From: Irpex lacteus
Taxonomy: Eukaryota; Basidiomycota; Agaricomycetes; Polyporales; Irpicaceae
DNA length: 64,000 nucleotides
NCBI GenBank assembly: GCA_001986395.2
Contig: MQVO02000031.1
Coordinates: 186,001 to 250,000, forward strand
Direction: 5' to 3'
Shown: positions 20,801 through 32,244 of the stretch, piece by piece
How the letters are laid out: the number at the start of each line of letters is the position of its first letter
Numbering within the stretch: position 1 is the stretch's first letter
The notes under the pieces: model-generated
What the model was told of the DNA's origin: nothing
The model's input: the letters and a program-made list of their open reading frames with translations, nothing else
Databases searched by the model: none
Position numbers and translations under genes: made by a program

Positions 20801-23800
20801 CTTACAGGAGAGACGCGTCGTGCCGCGCCGTTATTCGAATACTACGGCCATCGAGTCTAGATAACATCCACGGATCAGGTGGGCGTGTTCGACAAATCCG
20901 TATGAGAGGCTGGCTCGATAGAAGTAAGGTGAGGGAAGGTGTGAAGAGACGCAGACATAGTCATCTGTGCGAGAGATCCCACGGGTCTACGGGTCTGGAT
21001 GGTGGGCATGAATGAGAGACGCGCTGACCTGCGGAAAGCGATTCAGGAGCCAGAGAAGATAGTGGGTATAGCGATTACACCGACATTAGTACGGTACTGT
21101 GCAGAGCCTGTGGGTATGGTGAGCGACGTCGAGTCCAAACGACTCAGAGATGGATCGACGTACCACACACCTAACATAGTCTCCCGCACGACACGTCCAC
21201 CCTCTCTTCTCTTCCCTTGATCTGTCCATGGGTGAGAATACGTCGAGGTGGTCGACCTGTCTGATCAGTAAGTGAGGACGCACGGATGGTGGTCGTAGCG
21301 AGAGAAGACGCGACTGTGGTGGCGTCTCAACTGGTTCGAGCTCGGTCCGACTTCCGCTCACTCTCTTCTGCCTCGACGACCGCGACGACTGCGAAGACCG
21401 TTCTTCGCCTACTATCTTGTAGTACTTCCAATCAAGATGGTGTGTCTAAGGAGAGGTAAGACTAGTGATATCCACGAACGCTTCGACCAGTCGACTGACT
21501 GTTCTCTCTTCCAGCAGCCGCCAGAGCTGTATGCGTTCGAAGGCCATGGTACAGCCCAGCGTGAGGACTGCATGTTGCTTTCCTACACGTAGTAGACTCG
21601 TCCAAAGCTTGTCCGTGCACGAACGCCCTCTGGCTCCAAGACGATCCCACCGTGGCGGCCATCGAACACGGAGGAACGAGAGATGCAGATAAAGGTGGAC
21701 GTACGATGATTGTCGGACAATGGTAAGTAACAACATCGCTACAAATTCCTCGACGAACTCACCCACGCATCTTATCGAACAGCGTTAGGGTCGTTTTGAC
21801 TCGGGACAGTATCTCATCGCAAATAATGTAGCGTGTGGCTTAGAACCCATTGATTTGTACGTGATCACAGTACGCCTCTGCGGATCGCTTCACACCGTAC
21901 ATTATTGGCCATGCCTCCCTTCGTAGTCTGTCCACCTGAAGAAGCGTCTCAAATGACTTTCCTCTGCCTTCAACCCTCATCCACTCGGCACGCCACTTGG
22001 TCTCAGCACCCCTCTTCTCACCAACACTCCTATAGGCCTCTTCCTACCCCGTCGTTCGAAGGAGAGAGGTTTTAAGGAACGTCCGTCGTCGACAAGAACG
22101 CGAGCATGGGCGGGCACGTTGAAATCGACCATCAGAGGGCTTGCCCTTGTGTGGTACGAAACAAGACACATACAGCTCGCGTACGTCGTATCACGTCATG
22201 GAGTGTTCATCCTTATGTCCTGACAGCGCACTTGAACCGTCCGTATCCACGCCTCCTGGTACCAGGTATTCTAGGACCTTGCAAGCGAACGGATTGATCG
22301 CGGTGAAGGAGATCAGGTGTCGTTTCGAGTGGGACATAGGATTCTCGGTAAGTACACCACACTCTGTTCAAGAAACGGCTTTTTACGCTCTCCCCCTACA
22401 AAGGGCTCTCCGCCGTCCATCGCGACGCCTGTCAGTCTTATCGCCCAAAGCAGTATCCCTAGCAGCTAGTAACGGGCATCCCTCCCCCCTCCCCTCCTCT
22501 CTGCGAATCTAGGCTTTCCATGACCTGTAGAACACCTTCAAACCGTGTCCTACAACAAAGTACTTAGCGCAATTGTCATCGAAGGCTACACTCCATGAGC
22601 GATGGGAGTCTGAGCATCGAATCGCATAACTACCCCCGTGCTCCCTCATCGTAATCATGTTTGATAGTATTATATCATTTGTCGTGTAATATACACATTT
22701 TACGCATAATCCCATAATTGTCGACGTCTGAAGCTACGTTCTGCAACGTTCGAGCATCGAGAACCCTCTATGGAGCCCCGCATGCGCATGATGCAGCGCA
22801 TCCTCGTACCATCTCTGCCGTGGGTCCTCATACCAGCATAATTCTGTCCGTGTTGAGGGCTCGTCCTCGATTGCGTCGTGCTCGTTGTTGTTGGTATGCC
22901 GGCTAGTCTAGCGTGAATGTGAATGTCGACGATTGGCAGAGAACGTATGCTCCGCAGTTGGGATGATGAGATCAGTACAATCGGTTTAGTGTACAATGGG
23001 GTTGTGACACGGAGAGTGCCTCAAAGCGTGCAGCTAGCCATAATAATGCGCGCGTCGAGTGCACTTGGGCACATACGCAGTGTTACGGGCGAGCTATGCA
23101 AGGAAACGAGTGCTGGGTAGCCTGTAATCAGCTTGCCGTGGTGAGCTGATTGCTTGTGACGACGGATAGGATCCTTGGCTGGCTGCAAGAAAGTGGGGGC
23201 CACTCGTATGCGGACGACATGGCATATAAGTATTAGGCGCAGTAATACATCGCCTCGCTGTACGAACAAACGCTGGTCGTGAGTGACGAGTGTAAGCAGG
23301 CGAGATGTACTAGGTTACTTACTGTTCTAGAGGAGCATCATGACCGCTTGTGGTTGAGATCTGCAACCCTTCTCGTGTAGTAGCCACTTGCTCTACGAGT
23401 GGCTCCCCGCACAACCTACAAGAATAGAGCGTGCCGTCGACCGGGATCGCGACGTGCGCTATCGAATGGGAAGAGGGTAACGCTTGCTAGCACACAGTTT
23501 CATCGAAGATGGAAAACGGCGAAAGCACGAGTGTTCTCATTCGGGCATGCTTCCACGTCTGAGAAACACGTAAGCTGACTGTTCTATAAGTTTCAGCGAG
23601 AGTCGTCAGGAATACGAGACGATAGGAAACGTACCCGGTAAGACGACCAGTCATATTTTGGGATAGAGTCGAGACTATATGCGTGTTTGCGTTCGCGTCG
23701 TCTAGGTCGTTGTCGCGGCTAATCCACTTGTTGAGCCGAGAACGAAGCCAGAATCTCGAGAGAGGGCGGCGTTCCTGGTGCCCACGAATACAACTTGCTC

Positions 23801-24740
23801 GCGGCATCGAAGACGGCTTACGGGAGTCCTCGAACTTGCCGTACTTGTCCGCGGATGTTTTGGCTCGAGCAGCGAATCGACATTGCGAAGACTGGTGCAG
23901 AAGTTCGCGACCAAGTCCAGCAGAGAAGGGATGCATGGCCCAAGCGACAGTCGACCAATAGATGGACTGAGTGAAGTCTTGAGACGGTTGTAAAAGGTTG
24001 CAGACCAGGGTCGTGGAATCCGGAAGATGTTACACGGTACGGGCACGTACGGGCTTGATGGGGTGAGTAAGTAGAGAGACTGTGTTTACGCCAGCGAATA
24101 TGGAGTTCGCGTTTACGTAGACGGAGGGGAGTTACAAACGCATTGAGGGCGTTGACGGCTGTTTGATGAGCAGAAACCGGTACAAGAGGTTAAGGAAAGG
24201 TCTCAGTGAGATGGGCGACGACTCACCGACTCAAAAGCTCCTCTACGGCCTCCTCTCCCACATAGTGCAGTTCTACTTCTCCCTCCGGTATACAGATTGA
24301 GACGGTCCACCATACGTGCGAAAGAGTAGTTGTCGGCATCGATAGAGCGCACTGGGGTAAAAGTATTCTAGAGCCATGCTCAGCGAGTGAATGAAGAGCA
24401 TAGCGTATTGGTAGGCAAGTCTTGGTGCGTAGGCTGATTTGGTCACTCTGACCGGGTAGCGGTCAGACGGCAGTTACGCAGCACAGGACTCTGAGTCCGG
24501 AAGCTTGGGCAACGTAGTGTGTGGTTTTTGGCATGGCGAGGAGGTCGTGATATCATGGAATGCCTCGGAGACGCAGTCCCAGCAGAGGTTATGAACGAGG
24601 GAATGGTACGGCGGGTGGCTGTGGCAATTGCGAGCGTGGGGAAGGAGCTGCAGAAGAGGAACGGTCAGTCGACAATCGTCACATCGGTAGTCACGGCACT
24701 CACATTTCTGCATCACGAATACATGGTGGGCTTGTCGATC
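17883..24740. repeat. Left part of spacer II
   Basis: 17883-18125 is the promoter-proximal block shared with 32245-32490, 49808-50060 and 63723-63965. 18420-18520 matches 50360-50460; 18940-19135 matches 50870-51060; 19465-19860 matches 51325-51720, nearly identically over about 19685-19860. From about 20100 to 24740 I found no clear counterpart in the other spacers and no convincing gene. The ORF at 18518-19096 (minus, 192 codons) is the longest, but its counterpart in spacer IV is out of frame. Confidence 0.5.
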
Positions 24741-26503
24741 CTGCGTAGATGGGTCGCAGTCGATGGAGGCCGTGGTGGTGGTCGACGAGAGAGGTCGTCG
24801 GAGTCCGGACCGAGCGTCCATTGGTATTGTACCTCAATGCATCTCTTTGCTTACCACATCGACCACTTCAAGTTCACTCACCATCTCTCTTGCAAGCTTC
24901 AGTATGCACCGAGGCGAACCAGTGGAGAGCTCTGGACGTGGTGGCAAGAGTTTCCAACGCGCTCCGTGAGCTGACCGGCAGGATCGTACGTCCGTCTCAT
25001 AAGTAGTACACTAAACATGAATTCGAAGCGAGCACTACTGACGTCGACGTAAGACCTTTACGTCCAGCTGTGCTGTTTTATTGGGAGGCGTACTCGCATA
25101 CACGGGACGCGTTCATGCTCGTGGTCTTTGGGGGAAGCCTAGAGAGTTCGATAGCTTCTCGACGCCCCAGGCTCTCTCGCCCGCTCCTAGCCATTCATTC
25201 ACCACGGCAGCACGGCTTGGGCTCTTCTTCCTCTCCTTCACGCAAATTCAATCAAGACAAATCGGATGCAGGCAGAAAAGAGGGTGTACATGGTATGGTG
25301 GGTGACGCACGTTGGCTTGTAACGCGAAAGAACTTGGTACGTCCATCGAATTCATTACATCCGACGTGAACACCCAGTTTGTTGTCTATCTCTAGCCAGC
25401 AACCTTCACATCTCGCGTATCCTCACTAACACGCATATTTTCTCGATCCTCGAACCCCGTCGGGTAACCTTCTCCTCACAAGTCTCGCCGTCGACGCGTC
25501 GGCAAGTGTTCAACGCTTTACATTGCAAGCTCTAGTGTCGAAGCGTTACACCACTTCGAGAATATATAACTCGTACCCCTCACCTCAAGTCCTCGACAAA
25601 GATGGCTACCGTGGGAGCGAGCTTGGTCGTTGTGGACTCGGTCGTTGCAGCTCGCGCGGGCGGTGCAAAAAGAGCAGACAGGGCGGCACGCTATGCTAAG
25701 CATGTTAAGAAGTATCATTGAGGTGCTGTTGGTCTTGAGCGTCGAAGCACAGTCACTCTCTATGCCTACGCGGTGGAATATCCCTACATGATAAAGCGAG
25801 CCTCGCGAGGTAGCTCGGTACGTCGCCCCTCCCACCAACGTTCCCGATGTACGCATGCACGCGCATACTCACGCCGACTGACTTTCACCTTCGTAGGGCG
25901 GCCTGTTCGACTGCTCGTGACGCGCAACGCAAGTTCGACGACGTTGTACCATTGCTGAGGACGTTGCCGACATTCCATGACGGGTTTCAGTCTCCAACAA
26001 TCTCAACCGAGATACTCACAACCTCACGGCTCTCACGAGTTCGCCGGGTCATGGCGAGACTCCAACGCGTCGAACGCGGCAACACATCTCGCTTCCTCCA
26101 CCATCCGCAGAGTGACCGAGACTCGACGACGATCCATGCGCTACCGTTGCGTGGGTTTGTGGGTAGTCTGTAGGTGTGCCATGCCAACGCAAGTGCGTTA
26201 GATGGAGTAGGGCGATTGAGCTGCTCGGAGGTGGTTGAAAGGCTCGCGTGGCGCATAGGTGTGTTGACTTGGACTCGGTCAAGTGTCTCGCATATCTCAC
26301 TTCAACCGCAGCTAACACATGTGTAGGTGTTCGGTCGATAGACTTCCGTAGACATGTAATCTATTATAATATAGATGCAGATCAGTCCAATGAATGCATA
26401 AACAGCTCCATAAATAATCTTCAGCCTCTCGTTCCAGCCCAGCCACATACAAGTACAAAGGTAAACAGAACTTGGGGGAGTGAGGCCATCAAGTGGCAAG
26501 TAA
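24741..26503. repeat. Right part of spacer II, 3' flank of copy B
   Basis: Aligns with 6880-8680, 38690-40450 and 57890-59650 in order. No intact gene is seen. At the right end it is interrupted by the AT-rich insertion starting at 26504. Confidence 0.55.
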
Positions 26504-26818
26504 CGATTCCTGAAAAGAAGTGCCTATACACTTCAAACGACAGTGAGTATGTACAATTATCCATTTTGATATTCATAGACAAAGCACAGTACATCTATTA
26601 CTTATTTGATAGGTAAAAACAATCATTTTTATGATACTGTGATTATTTGTATTTTATTACAAGAAAAGTCCGTAGCTTCTACTTAATTGGGTTATGTTTT
26701 GATGACATCAGACATGTTGCATTATGATATCATGTTCTGGCTGTATGATACAGCAAACTTGGAAAGAAATGTTCGAACTTTCATTTTACCCCATGAATAT
26801 ATTCTTTTGTGCTCATGT

Positions 26819-26892
26819 AAGCAGTATTACGAGGAGATCAGAGCAAACACCCACAAAACGGCGCTTGTTCTGAACTCCTTGTAATACTGCTT
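26819..26892. repeat. 74-bp imperfect hairpin
   Basis: Two arms of about 32 nt, beginning AAGCAGTATTAC and ending GTAATACTGCTT, pair with about five mismatches around a loop near ten bases. It could be the terminal part of a foldback element or, if transcribed, a small-RNA precursor. Confidence 0.6.
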
Positions 26893-27560
26893 AGATAATT
26901 GGCACAAGGTCCAGGGCTTTTAATGTATTTTTCATCACAATTTTGCTGCAAGTTCATTTTGAGTCGGAAACATGTTCAGAAATACGTGTATAATTGCTGA
27001 CATAGAGACAGGCCATATATGCTAGAATCATGATCCTAACCTTTCCAAGCCATGCCACTACTGCTACTCCTATATCCAATGCATTGAATTTGGGAAAGTT
27101 AAAATGCGAAATATATTCAATGTTCCTCAAATATCTGCTGAACCGGTGCCGCTATCGAAATTCTGAGATCAGATTCGGAATCCTGGGCAAAATCCGGTCC
27201 AGAAAACATATTTTTTATTTCTGACACCTGCATATGTTTGTGTCATGTGACACCATGCCAAAGGAGTAAAACGACAAAATAAGCGCCCGTGCGCCCGGAA
27301 AGACGGTGAGAGCACTCCATTACCCTTTTAGGCAATCTGAAGCGAAAGCATTTGTCTGTCAGTCATTTGATGGCCTAGAAACTCTTATTTTATTGATGTG
27401 GCCACTTTTCAGGCTTTTAATAAAATAGGAGCCCATGTACCTACCCTTTTGGGTTGTGATCTGCTTACTAGTATGATATTAGCCAAAAACAGAGGTCATT
27501 TGATTTGCTTCCGCAGTTTTGGCTCTTTTTAGTCAAATCTGATTATGTACTTCCTCAGCT

Positions 27561-27600
27561 CAAAAGGTTGCAAGTTCCAATCCCCTGGGTGCCACTTTTT
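27561..27600 (+). repeat. tRNA-like T-arm with pol III terminator (SINE-like)
   Basis: AAGTTCCAATCCC resembles a B box (T-arm), followed by a GGGTGCCAC end and TTTTT at 27596-27600, a pol III terminator. The upstream A box is not clear. Related to the minus-strand segment at 27880-27960. Confidence 0.35.
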
Positions 27601-27879
27601 CCTTCGGCCTAAAGCTCTATCCCAACATAATACAAAAATGTGATAAAATGATAATATAATCCGTGAGTACATTTGTCATTTTATTACTGCTGAACATAAA
27701 GCATACAACTGGTGGCATTGAGATTACATGCAATTTTGTTGTCCACTAATCACATGCTGTAGATCAATAAGTGTGAACGTGATTTTGAGTTGTAGACATA
27801 TATCAACTCGTTCAGTGATTATTTTATGCAATTTAGGGCATTTTTGCAATGTTGTATAGTCCGAAACAAGCAAGTTATG

Positions 27880-27960
27880 AAATGTGACCCAAGGAGGGAT
27901 TGAACCCACAACCTTCTGAAGCCAGCAGTTGCAAGTTGTTTGCGCGCTTGAGCGCTTAAA
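27880..27960 (-). repeat. tRNA-like segment with A- and B-box-like motifs (SINE-like)
   Basis: On the minus strand GGGTTCAATCC (27897-27907) matches a B box, preceded by AGAAGGTTGT and, about 40 bp upstream, GCTCAAGCGCGC as a weak A box. It is not a clean cloverleaf, so more likely a tRNA-derived SINE head than a functional tRNA. Confidence 0.4.
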
Positions 27961-28142
27961 TCGGAGTTTGACTGAGTTTGAATGGCAAGTCCTCATCCGA
28001 AGCCATCCAGCTCATATCTTTTCCTATAGACCATATTTCTTCAAGATTGTATTATCATCTGATAGATCTTCTTGATAGCTACAATTTGGTGTATTAAACA
28101 TGTAAAATGAGCAAGATTTGACTTCTTAATACACAAATTATA

Positions 28143-28176
28143 GTTGTTACTACAAAAGTGTTACTGTAGTAACAAC
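28143..28176. repeat. Perfect 12-bp inverted repeat
   Basis: GTTGTTACTACA and TGTAGTAACAAC are separated by 10 bp, within the AT-rich insertion. Confidence 0.7.
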
Positions 28177-28285
28177 AATAACAAGCAGAATTCCCACGGT
28201 TTGGCAACGAAATCTGTGACGGACAAGCGCCGTTAATGCACCACTCCAGATTGGAACGATTCTCTTTCGTTTCACTCAGGAATCG

Positions 28286-28375
28286 TAACATAGAATCAAA
28301 TCTTGGGTGACTAGTAACTGAAGCAGTCCACCTTTCAGAACACTTCCGTAAAGATGGTCTTGACACTCATAACCT
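28286..28375. other. 3' flank of copy B after the insertion
   Basis: Resumes the flank shared with the other units (CTTTCAGAACACTTCC, then TCTTGACACTCATAACCTCTA) up to the stop codon of copy B. Confidence 0.6.
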
Positions 28376-31300
28376 CTATTCCACAGACTCCACTGCCAGC
28401 ACCGCTGCCTGTTCCTCATTGTCTCTGGCAACCTCCTCATTGTCTCTGGCAACCTCCTCATCTGCAAGGACACTGCCTGCCCCATTATCAATAGTAGGTC
28501 TGTTAGTTGAATTTAGACTCAGACCGGTTTACAAGGTTTTTTAATAAATGAGTGGCTTACCCTTGACTAGATCCTGAGCTCTCTCCCGTCTGTGCATTGT
28601 CATGAGGTGCCACACAAGCAGATGTTGCAGGTGCATTGCTTGCAGCCTCAACCTCCATCTCATTAGCCTCTTCATTGGGAGCCTGCAGGGGATATAAGAA
28701 GGTGTGACTGATATGTCAAAGATCATTTATCACGTACATGTGAGATTCCATCCTGAGTGTGAACAGGTGTACTGGCCAGTGCATCAGTGCTACTGCTGAC
28801 ACTGGGTGCAGCTCTATTGTTGGTCTGGTTGTGAAGTGCTTTAACTGCATCCCTAGCTGCATGAACGTCCTGCAAAGGATTGGTCAGTCTATCGGCACTG
28901 TCAAACAAATGAGTGTAATTTATACCTCTGTTTCTGAGACTTCTTCAAGTTTCACACTTCTGCCATCTCCAACTGCCAAGCCAACCAATCCCTCTCTATT
29001 CCTGTCAATCTCCATAATCTTGTCATCTGCAGGGCTCTCCTGATCAGAGCTACCAACTCCAGTGCCAAGTCTTCCTGAGATAGCTTTCTCATTATGTTCA
29101 GATTGGAGTTCAACTTTAGAGTGCCCCTGGTTCTTGCTCTCTTGCTTTCTTTCCTTTAGCTCACGGAGACGATATAATCTATCATCATCTTGTCTGACAA
29201 TAAGCTTGCCAAGAGTTTCCACAAGGTCATCAGGGAAGATAGAGTCATCTTTCTCAAAATGCCGCTTCCACCGATAATAAGATTCATACCCGAATCCACG
29301 TTCATGGGCCATGAGATCAAGACAAGTTTTGGCAAGCTCTGAAGCACTACCAGCCTTTTCATGATCTTCCTGGAATAATGTCTTGTTATGAATTCCTCCT
29401 CTGCTCTGTTTGGTTGGTTCAGCAGAAGATAGAGATTGAATCTGGGAAATGACAGGAGCAAATAGCTCCCTGCACTTCTCTACTCCCGCTGTCTTTGCTT
29501 GAAGAAGAAGCAAAAGATAGATTATGTGGTAGCAGAATTTGAGGGATTGAGTCAAGTCTTCTAAGCATGTTGAGAGCTGGTCTGTGATGACTGAGGATAG
29601 AAGTTCCAAGTCTTGGGATTCCAGTGGTTCTGTGAGTTATAGATGAGCTATATGCAAGATCAACTAGTGATTTCACAAAAACTTACGGGGAAGGTCATAA
29701 GAATATCTGGCTACATAATCTATCATTTCCTGATCATATTCCCCTTTCCAAGCATCATCTGCAGACATCCAGCAAGTGATCACCATATTGACAGTCAGCT
29801 TGCTCTTCATGACAAAGGTAATAAGCTGCTGGAAACTTTGCTCAGCATCTCCAGATCGGAAATATGAAAAATGAGTTCTAATCAAACGTGAACTGCAGGC
29901 AAGAATATTTCTCAGACTCTTTTGTGAGTTCTGATCTTGAAGGTTGTGGTGTTCAGGTGCAGCTGTGACTACTGTGCATAGATATCGAACACATGCATTT
30001 TGAAACTCTTGTGGTGCATTTTCAGGCCAGGACCATGAGTTCCAACCGAAGTCTTCATCAGGTCTTTGCTGCAGTTTGGCAAGCTCTGACTGGATAGCTT
30101 CAAAGAATTTAGTCCCACTGGATAAAGTGTATTGTGACTTTGCAAGCTTCCAAATCCTGGTCAAAGAAGTAAGCACTTTGGTTCCATTTTCCCAGATATT
30201 CTTCTTGCCCTTGGAAGTGGTGAGCAATAGAACATCCTGAATCATGGCATCAGTCACTCTTTCCTCAAGGCAGCTTCTGATAGATAATAGTGTGTCTGAG
30301 GAAAGCTTAGGCTCTTGGTCAGAAGCAAAGAGTGACAGCACAAGAGTCAATCCACATATTGAAGTGAACTTCTGCTGATCTGCTCCAGTTACGATGGTGT
30401 AATCAGGTCTCTGGTTACTCCGATAGTACTGTAAACCACTGGTATGATCTGCAATGATATTGGACACAGCAGTTCTTGCCTGAGGCCTCAAGGAGCTGAG
30501 AGGAGCAAAGCCATCAAATGGCCATTCAGGCAGAACATGCTCCGCTGCAGGAAGTGTTGGTAGACGGTGGGAAAGGACTTCAAGGATAAATGTGACTATC
30601 TCCTTGTAGGGAGGTTTGGGGTGAATATACTGAAGGGCATCTCTGAAAGTTGTGTCCAGTATATCATCATTGGCTTGGATGGCATCCACAGTCTTGAGGA
30701 TCTCAACATCAGATGATCCATCCTTGGCTAGCTGCTCTTCACTGGGAAGCTTCCGCAGCCTCTCCAGACTGCTGTTGTAGAGCTTAGCCATGTAGACATG
30801 CCATTGCTTAGGAGACAATCTTGGCAGTACACTGAGTATGAACACTCTGATATGGTGAGAACCCTTCAGGACAACACTTGCAATTTGAAAGGGCAAAGAG
30901 GAAGCATAGCCAACTATTGCTTGCACAACTGGGGACAGCATAGGCCAGTGAAGAGTAACGGGTATATTCACCAATGACAGCTTCAAAGCAAGGGAGGACA
31001 GTTTATGATGAAGATGTGCTATGCCAGTCTTGAGAAGGGTAGTGCGGTATGGGCAACAGGGGAAGAAGATGGGGAGAGCAGTGGCTCCAAAGAAGACCAG
31101 AGCCCAGCCAACAACTAGTGGAAAGGTGGTATGCCCCATGCTCTCATGAACAGAGGCAGTGAAGTAGCAGAGGCCAACAAAGAAGAGGCCAAGTGAGAGC
31201 TGAAGTAGGAGGGGAAGACAGGCTACAATTTCATACACCATCCATGTTTGGAGGTGAGGCTCACGGAAGTGGCGGATGCGGAGACGAGCTTCAGCAGAGG

Positions 31301-31831
31301 GTAAATCAACTGCAAGGAACTCACGCAGCCATTGCTTGACTAGCATGCCAAAGGATGCAGTCATAAGACTGAGGATGAGGCTAACAAACCACAGAGTGTT
31401 AACTCGAATGTCCTCAGGGGATACTTGGAAAGGATCAGGTGGAGGTGAAATAGTGGTGGCAATGAGTTTGCCATCAGTGAAATTGTAGCTCATGGTTTGA
31501 TTGCCAATACGCTCCAGTTGATAAGCCATCATAGCCACTGGGGACGGTTGAAGATTTGGGTATGCAGCAACCAGAAACGCAGATAGCACTGCAGAGAATA
31601 AACCAGCCTGTACACATGAGGGGTCAGCAATGACAATCCAGCTAGGCACAGAGGTATGCTCACAAAAACCAGAAGAGTATCCACATCTTCCTTGCATCGC
31701 TGAACCTTTTCTTCATCAAATCCACGGACACCCTGTGACATGGCAGCCCATCCGGTGGACTGCCCTGGGTAGGATGTGACTCTCACATCACGGACAACCT
31801 CCGCGCCGGGAGGGGTCTGATCTGAGGACAT
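28376..31831 (-). CDS. DUF6535-type membrane protein, copy B, intact
   Basis: Six exons: 31831-31664, 31607-29687, 29629-28926, 28869-28738, 28682-28561, 28499-28376. Introns are 56, 57, 56, 55 and 61 bp, all GT-AG, and phases close to 1056 aa. Exon 1 and the start of exon 2 match DUF6535 (GWAAMSQGVRGFDEEKV, then LLVFAGLFSAVLSAF). Predicted helices lie at about residues 51-72, 127-146, 183-205 and 217-238. After the RTTLLKTGIAHLHHKLSSLA block comes a variable segment, then the conserved EEQLAKDGSSDVEILKTVDA block, the second variable patch, and a C-terminal region with the hydrophobic YHIIYLLLLLQAKTAGVEK stretch. The acidic tail has EEVARDN twice. Membrane location is predicted; biochemical role unknown. 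Most diverged copy in exon 1 and the N-terminal loop. Confidence 0.85.
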
Positions 31832-31833
31832 CC

Positions 31834-32112
31834 TCGGCTCTACAGAACACAGAATCGGCTCACGCGTGCACAGTCGGCTCAGTAGCACACAGTCGGCTCA
31901 CAAGATGCACACTCGGCTCAGGTGCAAGTCGGCTCGAAGGCACACAATCGGCTCAGTGTGCAAAGTCGGCTCTGGGAAGGAGTCCAAGTATCGGCGCAAA
32001 GGGGAAGGCTCCTGGTATTGGTTCTATGTCCAGCGTCCACGGGGTCAGCTCTGATAGTCCACAGAATAGTCCAATCAGTCGGCTCTACGGCGAGGAATAC
32101 GACCTTCGGCTC
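31834..32112 (-). repeat. GAGCCGA heptamer array next to the start of copy B
   Basis: About ten exact TCGGCTC heptamers in 280 bp, starting 3 bp from the ATG, in the same arrangement as in copy A although the sequence between heptamers differs more. Confidence 0.8.
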
Positions 32113-32194
32113 TGGTACGTACGGAGGACTCTGCTCTGCTCAAGAGGGAAAAGGGGGGAGGGAAAAGGGATTGCGCTCGTTCACACGAGGGGGA

Positions 32195-32244
32195 CTGCAG
32201 AATGCGTCAGCACGTTGTCGCATGTCAATGTCGAGGACACTCAC
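32195..32244 (-). promoter_or_regulatory. Conserved 5' leader intron of copy B
   Basis: 50 bp; GTGAGT donor, GTGCTGACGC branch-like site and TTCTGCAG acceptor. Confidence 0.6.

Larger units (their letters stand above)
26504..28285. mobile_element. AT-rich insertion with short inverted ends, PIF/Harbinger-like
   Basis: The corresponding place in units I, III and IV lacks this stretch. The ends CGATTCCTGA and TCAGGAATCG are a 10-bp inverted repeat, flanked on both sides by TAA, which fits the 3-bp TWA duplication of PIF/Harbinger elements. It is much more AT-rich than its surroundings and encodes no transposase I can see; the longest frames are 90 codons. About 30 bp left of it (26474-26503) are also absent from other units, so the boundary or a nested event is uncertain. 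Alternative: a composite of SINE-type and foldback elements. Confidence 0.45.
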
